Positions 53,936 to 62,083 of a stretch of 64,000 bases of DNA are shown in pieces. Both the position numbers and the translations under genes were made by a program. The notes below the pieces were generated by a model. It worked only from the letters and a program-made list of their open reading frames with translations, was not told the DNA's origin and ran no database searches. Position 1 is the first letter of the stretch, and every line of letters starts with the position of its first letter. The stretch is taken from the NCBI RefSeq assembly GCF_000425405.1, contig NZ_AUDJ01000001.1, positions 124,001 through 188,000 on the forward strand, in the 5' to 3' direction. This stretch comes from Ferrimonas kyonanensis DSM 18153 (GTDB lineage: Bacteria > Pseudomonadota > Gammaproteobacteria > Enterobacterales > Shewanellaceae).

Positions 53936-55567
53936 ATGGAACGCGAATCAATGGAATTTGACGTGGTCGTTGTTGGTGCCGGCCCTGCCGGGCTTGCCAG
54001 TGCGATCCGTCTGAAGCAACTCAATGCCGACCTGAACCTCTGTGTGGTCGAGAAAGGGGCCGAGGTTGGGGCCCACATCCTGTCCGGTGCGGTGTTTGAA
54101 CCCAGGGCCCTGGATGAACTGCTGCCCGATTGGCAGGCTCAGGGAGCACCGCTGAATACGCCGGTGACCGGCGATGACATCTATCTGCTTAAAGCCGACT
54201 CCGCCAACCACTTTCCCAATGCCCTGGTGCCCAAAACCATGCACAACCACGGCAATTACATCACCAGTATCGGTAACCTGTGTCGCTGGTTGGCGGAGCA
54301 GGCCGAAGCCCTGGGGGTGGAGATTTATCCGGGCTTTGCCGCTTCCAAGTTGATCATCGAGGAAGGGGTGGTCAGAGGGATCCTCACCGGTGACATGGGC
54401 GTCGGCACCGATGGTGAGCACAAAGACAGTTACATGCCGGGGATGGAACTGCGAGGCAAATATACCCTATTGTCGGAAGGCTGCCGAGGCCACCTGGGTA
54501 AGCAGGCGATCAACCAGTACCAACTGAGTCAGGAGGCCGACCCTCAGCATTATGGCATCGGCTTTAAGGAGATTTGGAAGGTGCCAGCCGATCAGCATCG
54601 TCCTGGTCAGGTGGTGCATACCGCCGGCTGGCCTCTGGATGGCGAAGGCAGCGGCGGTGGTTATCTGTACCACGCCGACAACCACGAGGTGTGGGTCGGA
54701 CTGATTGTGGACCTGAACTACACCAACCCCAACCTGTCGCCCTTTGAAGAGTTTCAACGCTACAAGACCCATGGTGTGATTGCCCAGCATCTCCAGGGCG
54801 GAGAGCGGGTGGCCTATGGTGCTCGGGCCATTACCAAGGGGGGGCTGAACGCCCTGCCGAAACAGCATTTCCCAGGTGGACTGTTGTTGGGGTGTGACGC
54901 CGGTACCCTGAACTTCGCCAAGATCAAGGGCACTCATACTGCCATGAAGTCTGGCATGGTGGCCGCCGAGGTGCTGGCCGGGGTGCTGACCGACTCCCAT
55001 GCCGGTGGTGAGGACCTGGTTCAGTATGCCGAGGCCGTTCAGCAATCCTGGCTTTATGATGAGTTGTATCGGGCCCGCAACTTTGGACCGGCCATGCATA
55101 AGTTTGGCTCGCTGCTGGGGGGAGCATTTAACTACCTGGATCAGAATTGGTTCGGCGGTAAGTTGCCGTTTACTCTGCACGACACCGGTGCGGATTATGA
55201 CGGCATGCAGCCGTTGTCACAGGCCAGGGTGATTGAGTACCCCAAGCCGGACGGAAAGCTCAGTTTTGACCGGCTCAGTTCGGTGTATCTGTCCAACATC
55301 TTCCATGAAGAGGATCAACCCTGCCATTTGAAGCTGGCGGATGCCAGCATTCCCATTAAGGTGAATCTGGCCCAGTACGGAGAGCCGGCGCAGCGTTATT
55401 GCCCCGCCGGCGTGTACGAGGTGGTATCGGAAGGTGGCGAAGATACGTTTGTCATCAACGGTCAGAACTGCATCCACTGCAAGACCTGCGACATCAAGGA
55501 TCCCAGTCAGAACATCACCTGGGTGGTGCCTGAGGGCGGTTCCGGCCCCAATTACCCAAACATGTGA
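53936..55567 (+). CDS. Electron transfer flavoprotein-ubiquinone oxidoreductase
   Basis: This membrane-associated enzyme passes electrons from ETF (from acyl-CoA dehydrogenases) to ubiquinone. The 543-aa protein begins with the FAD Rossmann motif VVVVGAGPAGLASAIRL, contains the ubiquinone-binding/membrane region around GGLNALPKQHFPGG, and ends with the cluster motif CIHCKTCDIKDP, preceded by the Cys in RYCPAGVYE. Full length. The ATG at 53936 has AAAGGA at about 8 nt. It is a single gene; ETF subunits are not nearby. Confidence 0.93.
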   Translation: MERESMEFDVVVVGAGPAGLASAIRLKQLNADLNLCVVEKGAEVGAHILSGAVFEPRALDELLPDWQAQGAPLNTPVTGDDIYLLKADSANHFPNALVPKTMHNHGNYITSIGNLCRWLAEQAEALGVEIYPGFAASKLIIEEGVVRGILTGDMGVGTDGEHKDSYMPGMELRGKYTLLSEGCRGHLGKQAINQYQLSQEADPQHYGIGFKEIWKVPADQHRPGQVVHTAGWPLDGEGSGGGYLYHADNHEVWVGLIVDLNYTNPNLSPFEEFQRYKTHGVIAQHLQGGERVAYGARAITKGGLNALPKQHFPGGLLLGCDAGTLNFAKIKGTHTAMKSGMVAAEVLAGVLTDSHAGGEDLVQYAEAVQQSWLYDELYRARNFGPAMHKFGSLLGGAFNYLDQNWFGGKLPFTLHDTGADYDGMQPLSQARVIEYPKPDGKLSFDRLSSVYLSNIFHEEDQPCHLKLADASIPIKVNLAQYGEPAQRYCPAGVYEVVSEGGEDTFVINGQNCIHCKTCDIKDPSQNITWVVPEGGSGPNYPNM

Positions 55568-55585
55568 GTGCCCAGATCTGATGGA

Positions 55586-55612
55586 AAGCCCGCTTCGGCG
55601 GGCTTGTTGTTT
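55586..55612. terminator. Terminator between ETF-QO and the diguanylate cyclase
   Basis: AAGCCCGC and GCGGGCTT pair around TTCG, with a broken T-run (GTTGTTT) on the plus strand. Confidence 0.75.
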
Positions 55613-56652
55613 CAGGCAATCACATAGCGGTTTCGACCCTCTAGCTTGGCCTGATTCAGGGCCTTTCCGGCTTGCTCGACCAAGGCATCGGCACCTTGCC
55701 CCGGGGTCCACTGGGCCACGCCGGCACTGAGGGTGATGGTGTCGCTGATGGGGGAGTGGCTGTGGGTCACGGCGGCTTCCGCGACTTCGGTGCGCAGTTG
55801 TCTGAGCAGCCGTTCGGCGCCGCCTTTATCGGTGGCGGGCAGCAAAATCGCGAACTCCTCACCGCCGTAGCGGGCAATGACGTCGGTCTGGCGACGGCTG
55901 CAGTGCACCATCAGCTTGGCCAAGCCTTTGAGGCACAGATCGCCGGCTTTATGGCCGTAATGATCGTTGTAGCTGCGGAAGTAATCCACATCCAGCATCA
56001 CCAGAGTCAGCGGGTTGCGGGTGCGGCGATTTTCCGCCACCAGTTGCTTGAGGCGCTGGTCAAAGCGACTGCGGTTAGTGATGCCGGTGAGGCCATCCTG
56101 ATCCGATTTCTGACTCATCAATTGCTGCAGTTTGCGATACCGGTCTTGCTGGCGGCGGCTGAGCCGGCTCCAGCGGCTCAGGGTGTGTTGCATCTGCTGT
56201 GCCACCACCAGGCTGATGGCCAGCAGCGTCAGGGCATACCAGGGAAACGGCGAGGTGGTGGTTAGGGCGGTTGTCAACGGCAGCAGCAGTGGCACCAGCA
56301 GTGCCACAATGGCCACCGGCCGGGTGTATAGGGTAATGGCGCTGGTCAGGACGATGACGGCATCGGTGAGGATCAGGGTGGTGAGATTAGTGGTGCCCAA
56401 GCTCAGTTGATGCAGGGCGACGAAGGCGCCGGCCACCAAGGTTTGCACTGGCAGTTGCCAGTCCGGCCCTCTCAGCGCCGACAGGGGCTTGGCCAATAGC
56501 ACCGATAAGCCCAGTAGAATCAGCATTGGCACCCAGCTCATCAGCCCACTGGAAGGGGACTGCAGCAGCGCATTAACGGCAACCAGCAACAGCAGCAGAC
56601 CGATCAGCCGCTGGTAGCCGTGACGGGCGATCCTCCGAAGGTGAAATGCCAT
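55612..56652 (-). CDS. Diguanylate cyclase, membrane-anchored
   Basis: This 346-aa protein would make c-di-GMP. About six hydrophobic segments in residues 15-160 form an unrecognised membrane sensor; a short helical linker leads to a GGDEF domain with TGITNRSRFD, DVDYFRSYND, and the active-site GGEEF. The catalytic signature is intact (GGEEF). I see no RxxD inhibitory site before GGEEF (sequence there is HCSRRQTDVIARYGGEEF; the I-site Asp is present but the Arg spacing is unclear). The PfkB gene lies 4 bp upstream. Confidence 0.87.
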   Translation of the reverse strand: MAFHLRRIARHGYQRLIGLLLLLVAVNALLQSPSSGLMSWVPMLILLGLSVLLAKPLSALRGPDWQLPVQTLVAGAFVALHQLSLGTTNLTTLILTDAVIVLTSAITLYTRPVAIVALLVPLLLPLTTALTTTSPFPWYALTLLAISLVVAQQMQHTLSRWSRLSRRQQDRYRKLQQLMSQKSDQDGLTGITNRSRFDQRLKQLVAENRRTRNPLTLVMLDVDYFRSYNDHYGHKAGDLCLKGLAKLMVHCSRRQTDVIARYGGEEFAILLPATDKGGAERLLRQLRTEVAEAAVTHSHSPISDTITLSAGVAQWTPGQGADALVEQAGKALNQAKLEGRNRYVIA

Positions 56653-56656
56653 AAGC

Positions 56657-57505
56657 TCATCCTTGAGTGTGTTTAAGAAAACTCCTTAGCTTTTCGGAAG
56701 GGATGGAGCTGGCACTCTGCAAGGCAAACGAGGCCCAGCGGGCGCCTTGTTCCATGGCGTGCTGCAGATCCTGCTGTTGCAGTAACCCGTCGATCAGTCC
56801 TGCCGCATAGGCATCGCCGGCGCCGGTGGTGTCGATCACCTCCGTTGCTACCGCTGCCACCGAAAAGCTGCGATCTTGAGTATAGGCGATGGCGCCGCTT
56901 TCGCCCTGAGTGACAATAAAGGCCTGCAGACTGCTGCCGGCGATCTGCTGGCCAAACAGCCAAGGATCGTCGATGTGATGCTGGCCAAGGTCGTCTACCG
57001 AGGTGATCAGGTAGTGACAGGGGCGGCGGCTGAGGTCTTTGGGCAACTGGGCGATAACCGTGGCCTGGGGCAACACCGACTGCATCAGTTGTGGCAGCCC
57101 TTCGGCGGTCAGGTTGACGTACAGGGCGTCCATGGGCTGATGGCTGAGGCTGGCGGGCAGCAACAGCCGCGGACGGTTGGGACGCAATATGGTGCGTTCA
57201 CCGTCTGGTTCCATCAACAATTGCAGTGCCTGGGTTGGCCCCGGGTGACGGTGTACCTGCTGGCAATCCAGCCCCAGCTTCTCGGCTTGTTGCAGCAGCC
57301 AGTCTCCGAGATCGTCGGAGCCGACCTGGCTCAGCAGGGCGACCTGGTGGCCAGCCCAGGCCAGCGCGGTGCCGGTGTTGGCTGCGCCGCCACCAATCCG
57401 CTTGCCCAGATCTTCGTAATGGATGCGGGCGCCGGTGGTCAGGGGGCGGCTCAGCCGCAGAATGTGATCGCAGTTGAGGTTGGCGATGGTCAGTATTCGG
57501 GCCAT
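56657..57505 (-). CDS. PfkB-family carbohydrate/nucleoside kinase
   Basis: This 282-aa ribokinase-superfamily enzyme phosphorylates a sugar or nucleoside. The PfkB signatures are GKRIGGGAANTGTALAWAG near the N terminus and the catalytic DTTGAGDAYAAGLIDG with the Asp base. It lacks features that fix the substrate. The frame is open to 57547; the ATG at 57505 starts MARILTIANLN, typical of the family. The stop is 4 bp before the diguanylate cyclase, so they are probably co-transcribed, though a functional link is not obvious. Confidence 0.82.
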   Translation of the reverse strand: MARILTIANLNCDHILRLSRPLTTGARIHYEDLGKRIGGGAANTGTALAWAGHQVALLSQVGSDDLGDWLLQQAEKLGLDCQQVHRHPGPTQALQLLMEPDGERTILRPNRPRLLLPASLSHQPMDALYVNLTAEGLPQLMQSVLPQATVIAQLPKDLSRRPCHYLITSVDDLGQHHIDDPWLFGQQIAGSSLQAFIVTQGESGAIAYTQDRSFSVAAVATEVIDTTGAGDAYAAGLIDGLLQQQDLQHAMEQGARWASFALQSASSIPSEKLRSFLKHTQG

Positions 57506-57580
57506 GAGTGAGTTACTGTCGGCGAATGTTAACCCCGAGTATATCAATGACCCGGACAGGTTGCGCTAGTGCCAGGATCA

Positions 57581-57608
57581 ACAAAGGGCGATGAAAATCG
57601 CCCTTTGT
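57581..57608 (-). terminator. Perfect hairpin after the HemN-like gene
   Basis: ACAAAGGGCGAT and ATCGCCCTTTGT form a 12-bp stem around GAAA, 22 bp after the stop codon of the HemN-like gene. The T-run is weak. Confidence 0.7.
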
Positions 57609-57629
57609 CTGCTGCGACCATGGCCGGGT

Positions 57630-58964
57630 TTACATGTCACCGGCCTTCAGTGGCCGTCGCAGTTCGGCGCGGACGTTGTCCATGCCGGCATAGAAGTTTT
57701 TCATCATCAGTACGCCCATCATCAGGCCGTTCGGTGTCGCCTGCAGCTTATCCGGATCGCTGGGATCCTGAACCAGGCCACCGGTGGCCTTCATAAAGGC
57801 CATCTCTTTGGTCAGCCCGCCCCACAGGCTCTTGCCAAAGTTGTCCTTGAAATAGGACTTGGACAGGCGGCCGCCAAACAGATTCAACAGGAAGCGGTAC
57901 TGCATCACGGCTTTCTCGTTGTAGTATTTGGACGATTCCACCCCCATCTTGCCGGCGGCGATCTTTTCCTGATACTTGCGCAGCGAGAAGCTGTTTACGT
58001 ACAGGGTATCGTGCAGGAAGCTGAAGCTGCCTGAGCCGACACCCAGGTAGTCGTCGTAGTTGACCACGTATTCGTCGAAGCTCTGATCCGCTTTCTTGCC
58101 AAAGGACCAGGCGGTCATCTGATCGTAGTGACCATTGAGGGTGTTGAGGATCAGCTCGTAGTCGCGGGCGATGTCCTGCTCGTTGTTGGCCAGGCTGCCC
58201 TTGGCACTTTTACGGGTCTGGTGGGTGACCATCAGCGGATAGGTGGTGATCTGGGTCGGCGCCAGGCGCACCAGCGTCTCCATGTCCTTGCGAATCACGT
58301 CCTGAGTCTGGCCGGCAAAGCCAAAGATCATGTCGACGCTGAGGATGGGGAAGTTCTCTTTGGCACGGGCCAGTTTCTCGTAGATCACTTCCGGCTCGCC
58401 AAACTTCTCCAACCGATCGGTTCTTGCCAGAATATCCCGGTCGAAGCTTTGTACGCCCACAGACAGACGGTCCACCAAACCGTGCAGCTGAGTGAACTCC
58501 ATCGAGGTCAGGTGCAAAGGATCCGATTCACAGGATACCTGCTTGATGGAGGGGAACAGCTTGCGGGCGTGCTCAATGGTCTTGGCCAGTTCATCCACCA
58601 GTACCGTGGTGGTGCCACCGCCGATGTACAGCTCCTCGAAGTCGTAGCCCAGCGCCTTGGCCATGTCCATCTCGGCGCGCAGGGAGTGGAAGTAGGCCCG
58701 GGCCTTGTCTTCCTTAAACAGGAAGCGGTGGAAGGTACAGAAGCTGCACAGGGTGTGGCAGAACGGTACGTGGGCGTACAGCATGTATTTGCGTCCCGGC
58801 ATCGGTGCCGGCATGGTGTCGCACGCCTGAGTGTCGAGACACAGGTGCCGCTCGGTGTAGTACTCCATCACCCGCTCCAGACTGTTCAGCATCCAGGTTG
58901 GGGTGGTGATTTTGGCCGTTTCTCGAATAGCGGCGTTGTTTAGGGCACGTTCTGCGAGCGACAT
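57630..58964 (-). CDS. HemN/HemW-like radical SAM protein
   Basis: This 444-aa protein has the radical SAM cluster motif HVPFCHTLCSFC, GGGTTTVL, and the HemN family C-terminal region. It differs from the true HemN at 31450-32820 and may act as a haem chaperone, haem-degrading enzyme (HutW/ChuW type) or another porphyrin-related enzyme. The HemW-type extra Cys after the cluster motif is replaced by Thr (CSFCTF), so I do not call it HemW. Its own promoter lies upstream in a non-coding gap. Confidence 0.7.
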   Translation of the reverse strand: MSLAERALNNAAIRETAKITTPTWMLNSLERVMEYYTERHLCLDTQACDTMPAPMPGRKYMLYAHVPFCHTLCSFCTFHRFLFKEDKARAYFHSLRAEMDMAKALGYDFEELYIGGGTTTVLVDELAKTIEHARKLFPSIKQVSCESDPLHLTSMEFTQLHGLVDRLSVGVQSFDRDILARTDRLEKFGEPEVIYEKLARAKENFPILSVDMIFGFAGQTQDVIRKDMETLVRLAPTQITTYPLMVTHQTRKSAKGSLANNEQDIARDYELILNTLNGHYDQMTAWSFGKKADQSFDEYVVNYDDYLGVGSGSFSFLHDTLYVNSFSLRKYQEKIAAGKMGVESSKYYNEKAVMQYRFLLNLFGGRLSKSYFKDNFGKSLWGGLTKEMAFMKATGGLVQDPSDPDKLQATPNGLMMGVLMMKNFYAGMDNVRAELRRPLKAGDM

Positions 58965-59272
58965 GGTGGACTCTCTGGCTTCAAGGAATTAACCGCAGTC
59001 TAGTGTACCCGGGCAATGGCAATCTGTGAGCGGTTTCCGAAACTTTGTACTGTTAAGAGAAAATTGGTCAGATCTGTGATCCATTTGGCTTCACTTTGTG
59101 GTCTGCGCTGTGATGGTGCGCAGGGTTTTGCTGTGTTAAACCACACAAAAAAGGGGGGTAATGATCCCTGAGCGGCCGCTAATGTCGAATTGCTTACAGG
59201 ATTTTCATCCCGAGCGGGCACGGCGCTGTCTAAGCTTGAGGAAGCAGATCAGTGGTTGCGGGAGGTCCAAGG
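58965..59272. other. Intergenic region between the HemN-like gene and the winged-helix regulator
   Basis: About 308 bp without a recognised gene. It contains the divergent promoters. A G-run (AAAAAAGGGGGG at about 59148-59157) and several direct half-sites are visible, but nothing I can name. GGGAGG before 59273 is the regulator's ribosome-binding site. Confidence 0.45.
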
Positions 59273-59911
59273 ATGGACGAACGAGTGTTGGTGATCGGTG
59301 ATTACGCCTTTTGGGTACGCCAGGCCTGTGTGGTGGGGCCGAACCAGCGGCGTTATCGGCTCTGCCCCAAGGCGGCGCTGCTGCTGGAGTACTTCCTGAC
59401 TCACCCCAATCAGGCCATTTCCCATCAATCTTTGCTGCACCATGGTTGGCCTGGCCGGGTGGTCAGTGATTCCGCATTGCGACGGGTGGTGGCGGATATC
59501 CGCCGTGCCTTCGATGACGATTATCGGGCGCCTTTGTACCTGAAGACCTGCCAGACACAGGGCTACCAATGGTTGCAGTTGCCCCACGAGGAGTACCATG
59601 CCCCTTTGAGCCGCGTGCGGGAGCGATGGCGTCTGGCGCTGGGGGCGGCGATGGTGGCGGTGGCGTCGGCGGCGACGCTGTGGAGCCTGGAACTGGAAGA
59701 GTCGGGTCAGTCCGTTGGCCCTGGTGGTCGTGGGGCTCGGGCTGGTCTGGTGCCCAAGGGAGTGGACAATGGTCACTGGCCATTGCTGCAGTGGCGCCAG
59801 CAACAGCTTGAGGCCGACTACAGCTATCGAATCGAGACGTCATTGGCGGGCGGCGAGTGCATCGACGGCCGCCCTCAGCCCAATTCGGTGGTGATTCCGC
59901 TGCGCCACTGA
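59273..59911 (+). CDS. Membrane-anchored winged-helix transcriptional regulator (ToxR/CadC-like), orphan
   Basis: This 212-aa protein has an OmpR/PhoB-type winged helix in residues about 5-100, with the ToxR-like block NQAISHQSLLHHGWPGRVVSDSALRRVVADIRRAF, then a transmembrane segment (LALGAAMVAVASAATLWSL) and a short ~80-residue periplasmic tail. It would sense from the membrane and bind DNA directly. The tail is unlike any domain I know. The ATG at 59273 follows GGGAGG; a GTG at 59252 would add seven residues. It converges on the formate dehydrogenase tail array. Confidence 0.75.
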   Translation: MDERVLVIGDYAFWVRQACVVGPNQRRYRLCPKAALLLEYFLTHPNQAISHQSLLHHGWPGRVVSDSALRRVVADIRRAFDDDYRAPLYLKTCQTQGYQWLQLPHEEYHAPLSRVRERWRLALGAAMVAVASAATLWSLELEESGQSVGPGGRGARAGLVPKGVDNGHWPLLQWRQQQLEADYSYRIETSLAGGECIDGRPQPNSVVIPLRH

Positions 59912-59934
59912 GGTGGCCCGGAACCGTTGTCATA

Positions 59935-60420
59935 AAAAAAGCCCCGACCGGAGTCGAGGCTCTATTCCCTAGAGTGACAATAAAGACGGTTTAGTCTTGT
60001 TTGTACTTCAGGGTGCCGTTGGCGTTTATCTCATCGAACCGGAAGGCGTTGCGGGTGCTGCTCAGCACCACGAATCCGGCGTTATAAAAAAGCCCCGACC
60101 GGAGTCGGGGCTTATTCGAGTTCAGAGTTCTGAGGAGAAGGGGTTAGTCTTGTTTGTACTTCAGGGTGCCGTTGGCCTTGATCGCATCGAACCGGAAGGC
60201 GTTGCGGGTGCTGCTCAGCACCACGAATCCGGTGTCATAAAAAAAGCCCCGACCGGAGTCGGGGCTTATCAGGTGTTCAGGCTACTGAAGACAGGGGATC
60301 AGTCTTGTTTGTACTTCAGGGTGCCGTTGGCGTTTATCTCATCGAACCGGAAGGCGTTGCGGGTGTTGCTCAGCACCACGAATCCGGCGTTATAAAAAAG
60401 CCCCGACTTGAGTCGGGGCT
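59935..60420 (-). repeat. Tandem array of about 154-bp units: formate-dehydrogenase gene tail plus terminator
   Basis: Three units follow the fdhC gene. Each contains, on the minus strand, an open segment ending in ANGTLKYKQD and a stop, almost the same as the last codons of fdhC (ANGTLKYKED), and then a terminator (GCCCCGAC/GTCGGGGC and T-run). Terminators start at 59940, 60091, 60245 and 60399, and the tail motif at 60001, 60154, 60309 and (fdhC itself) 60463, a period of 151-155 bp. Upstream of the shared tail the units read GFVVLSSTRNAFRFD, unlike fdhC. Nothing suggests translation starts inside the units. Confidence 0.85.
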
Positions 60421-60422
60421 TA
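60395..60422 (-). terminator. Terminator after fdhC
   Basis: AGCCCCGACT and AGTCGGGGCT pair around TG, with Ts following on the minus strand, 30 bp after the fdhC stop. It is the first of four such hairpins in a row. Confidence 0.9.
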
Positions 60423-60452
60423 TCAGGTGTTCAGTCTACTGAAGACAAGAGG

Positions 60453-61436
60453 TTAGTCTTCTTTGTACTTCAGGGTGCCGTTGGCCTTGATCTCATCGAA
60501 CCACAGGTTGTGGTGCTGCTTGGCCCAGTTCTCATCACAGTAACCGGAGACCATGCAATCCATACCACCCTCTGACATAACGGTTGCCATGAAGATGTGA
60601 ACGATGGAGAAGGCGCAGATGATGATCGCCGACAGGCCGTGGGCGATGATCGCCAGCAGGCTCAGGGTGCGGCTTGGCTCAACATACTGAGGGAACATCA
60701 GTACCACACCGGAGATGGAGATCACCAGGCCGAACAGGGCGAAGGCCCAGAACCACAGTTTCTCACCGGCGTTGGCGAAGCCCGCATCCGGGTGTTTACC
60801 CTTGAACGGACCGAAGTTGATGTAACCGCCCACCACCATGAACCAGGCGATGTCGTACTTGGCCGGAATCTGGTTCTTGGCCCACAGTACGGTCATCAGC
60901 AACCAACCCGCCATGAACGGAAACGCCATGTAGTCGTGAACCGGCTTGGCAATGGCCATCATGGAAGCGAAGGCCGCCTGACCCAGCACGGGTTCAACGA
61001 AGAACTTGCCGGCAATCAGCATCAGGCCGGTGAGGATCAGCAAAATGCAGGGAATGGCACCCAACCAGTGGATGGCCACATCGCTCTTGGACCAGCGGTG
61101 TACCATTTTGCCGGAAAAGCCGCCGTGCAGTTTAGAGATGCCATTGACCATGATGAACAGTACGAAGATGGCGATCATGCCAAACAGCGCCGCCATCAGG
61201 CCCGGGGCCATCAGCACGTTGCGCAGGGGAATGATGCGTTCGTCGTAGACGTTGATCGGCTGGTTATGGAACTCACTCTGAGACGTGGTGTAACCGGTCG
61301 CGCCCTCTTTCATGGCTTGCCACAGGACTTCCGACTGACTGGCGGTGGCGGCGGCGCTGTCCGCCGCTTCAGCCATTGCCAGCCCGGGAAGCATGACGGC
61401 AACCATCAGCAACAGGGCTTTGATCATTTGTTTCAT
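60453..61436 (-). CDS. fdhC: Formate dehydrogenase cytochrome b subunit (gamma)
   Basis: This 327-aa membrane subunit passes electrons from the Fe-S subunit to quinone. It has a signal peptide (ending AMA), a ~70-residue periplasmic stretch, then four to five membrane helices with haem-ligand histidines in the helices (VHRWSKSDVAIHWLG, HDYMAFPFMAGW, AHGLSAIIICAFSIVHIF). Compared with E. coli FdnI (217 aa) it is long because of the N-terminal extension, a form found in Shewanella-type dehydrogenases. The ATG at 61436 follows GGAG. Its last codons are copied in the downstream repeat array. Confidence 0.9.
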   Translation of the reverse strand: MKQMIKALLLMVAVMLPGLAMAEAADSAAATASQSEVLWQAMKEGATGYTTSQSEFHNQPINVYDERIIPLRNVLMAPGLMAALFGMIAIFVLFIMVNGISKLHGGFSGKMVHRWSKSDVAIHWLGAIPCILLILTGLMLIAGKFFVEPVLGQAAFASMMAIAKPVHDYMAFPFMAGWLLMTVLWAKNQIPAKYDIAWFMVVGGYINFGPFKGKHPDAGFANAGEKLWFWAFALFGLVISISGVVLMFPQYVEPSRTLSLLAIIAHGLSAIIICAFSIVHIFMATVMSEGGMDCMVSGYCDENWAKQHHNLWFDEIKANGTLKYKED

Positions 61437-61483
61437 TTCAGTGCTCCGAAAAGCGCGGGAAGCCTGGGCTTCCCGCCATTTCA

Positions 61484-62059
61484 TTACTTGTTCCAGGTGC
61501 CGCGCTTCATGCCACGCTCGGCAACACGCTGACGGTAGATGTCGGACACAACGGCCGCATCACCGGCCAGCAGGGCCTTGGTGGAGCACATTTCGGCGCA
61601 CATGGGCAGTTTGCCTTCGGACAGACGGTTGGCACCGTACAGTTCCTGCTCTTTGGCAGAGCCTGCTTCGGTGTTTGGACCACCGGCGCAGAAGGTGCAC
61701 TTGTCCATTTTGCCCTTGGAGCCAAATACGGCTTTTTTCGGGAACTGAGGTGCACCGAATGGGCAGGCGTACAGGCAGTAACCACAACCGATGCAACGCT
61801 CTTTGTCGTGCAGTACGATGCCGTCTTCGGTCTTGGTGAAGACGTTCACCGGGCAGACCGCCATGCACGGTGCGTCGGCACAGTGCATGCAGGCTACCGA
61901 CAGTGACGCTTCGTCGCGTTGACCGTCATTGATGGTTACTACGCGACGACGGGTGATGCCCCATTCCAGCGCGTTGTCGTTTTCGTTCTTACAAGCGGTG
62001 ACACAGCCGTTACACTCGATGCAGCGCTTGGTGTCACACATAAACTTCATAGTTGCCAT
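61484..62059 (-). CDS. fdhB: Formate dehydrogenase iron-sulfur subunit (beta)
   Basis: This 191-aa subunit carries four [4Fe-4S] clusters between the catalytic and cytochrome subunits. Four cysteine groups are visible: CIECNGCVTAC, CMHCADAPCMAVCP, CIGCGYCLYACP and CTFC...C. It is shorter than E. coli FdnH (294) and lacks the C-terminal membrane helix, as in other short beta subunits. It lies between fdhA and fdhC with 24- and 47-bp gaps. Confidence 0.92.
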   Translation of the reverse strand: MATMKFMCDTKRCIECNGCVTACKNENDNALEWGITRRRVVTINDGQRDEASLSVACMHCADAPCMAVCPVNVFTKTEDGIVLHDKERCIGCGYCLYACPFGAPQFPKKAVFGSKGKMDKCTFCAGGPNTEAGSAKEQELYGANRLSEGKLPMCAEMCSTKALLAGDAAVVSDIYRQRVAERGMKRGTWNK

Positions 62060-62083
62060 AGTGGCTATCTCCTACCCTAAACC

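Noticed and set aside
59997-60395. A 132-codon plus-strand frame and a CRISPR-like look of the repeat region
   Set aside because: The frame is antisense to the repeated fdh tails, and the periodic units are ~154 bp with no spacers, so this is neither a gene nor a CRISPR array.
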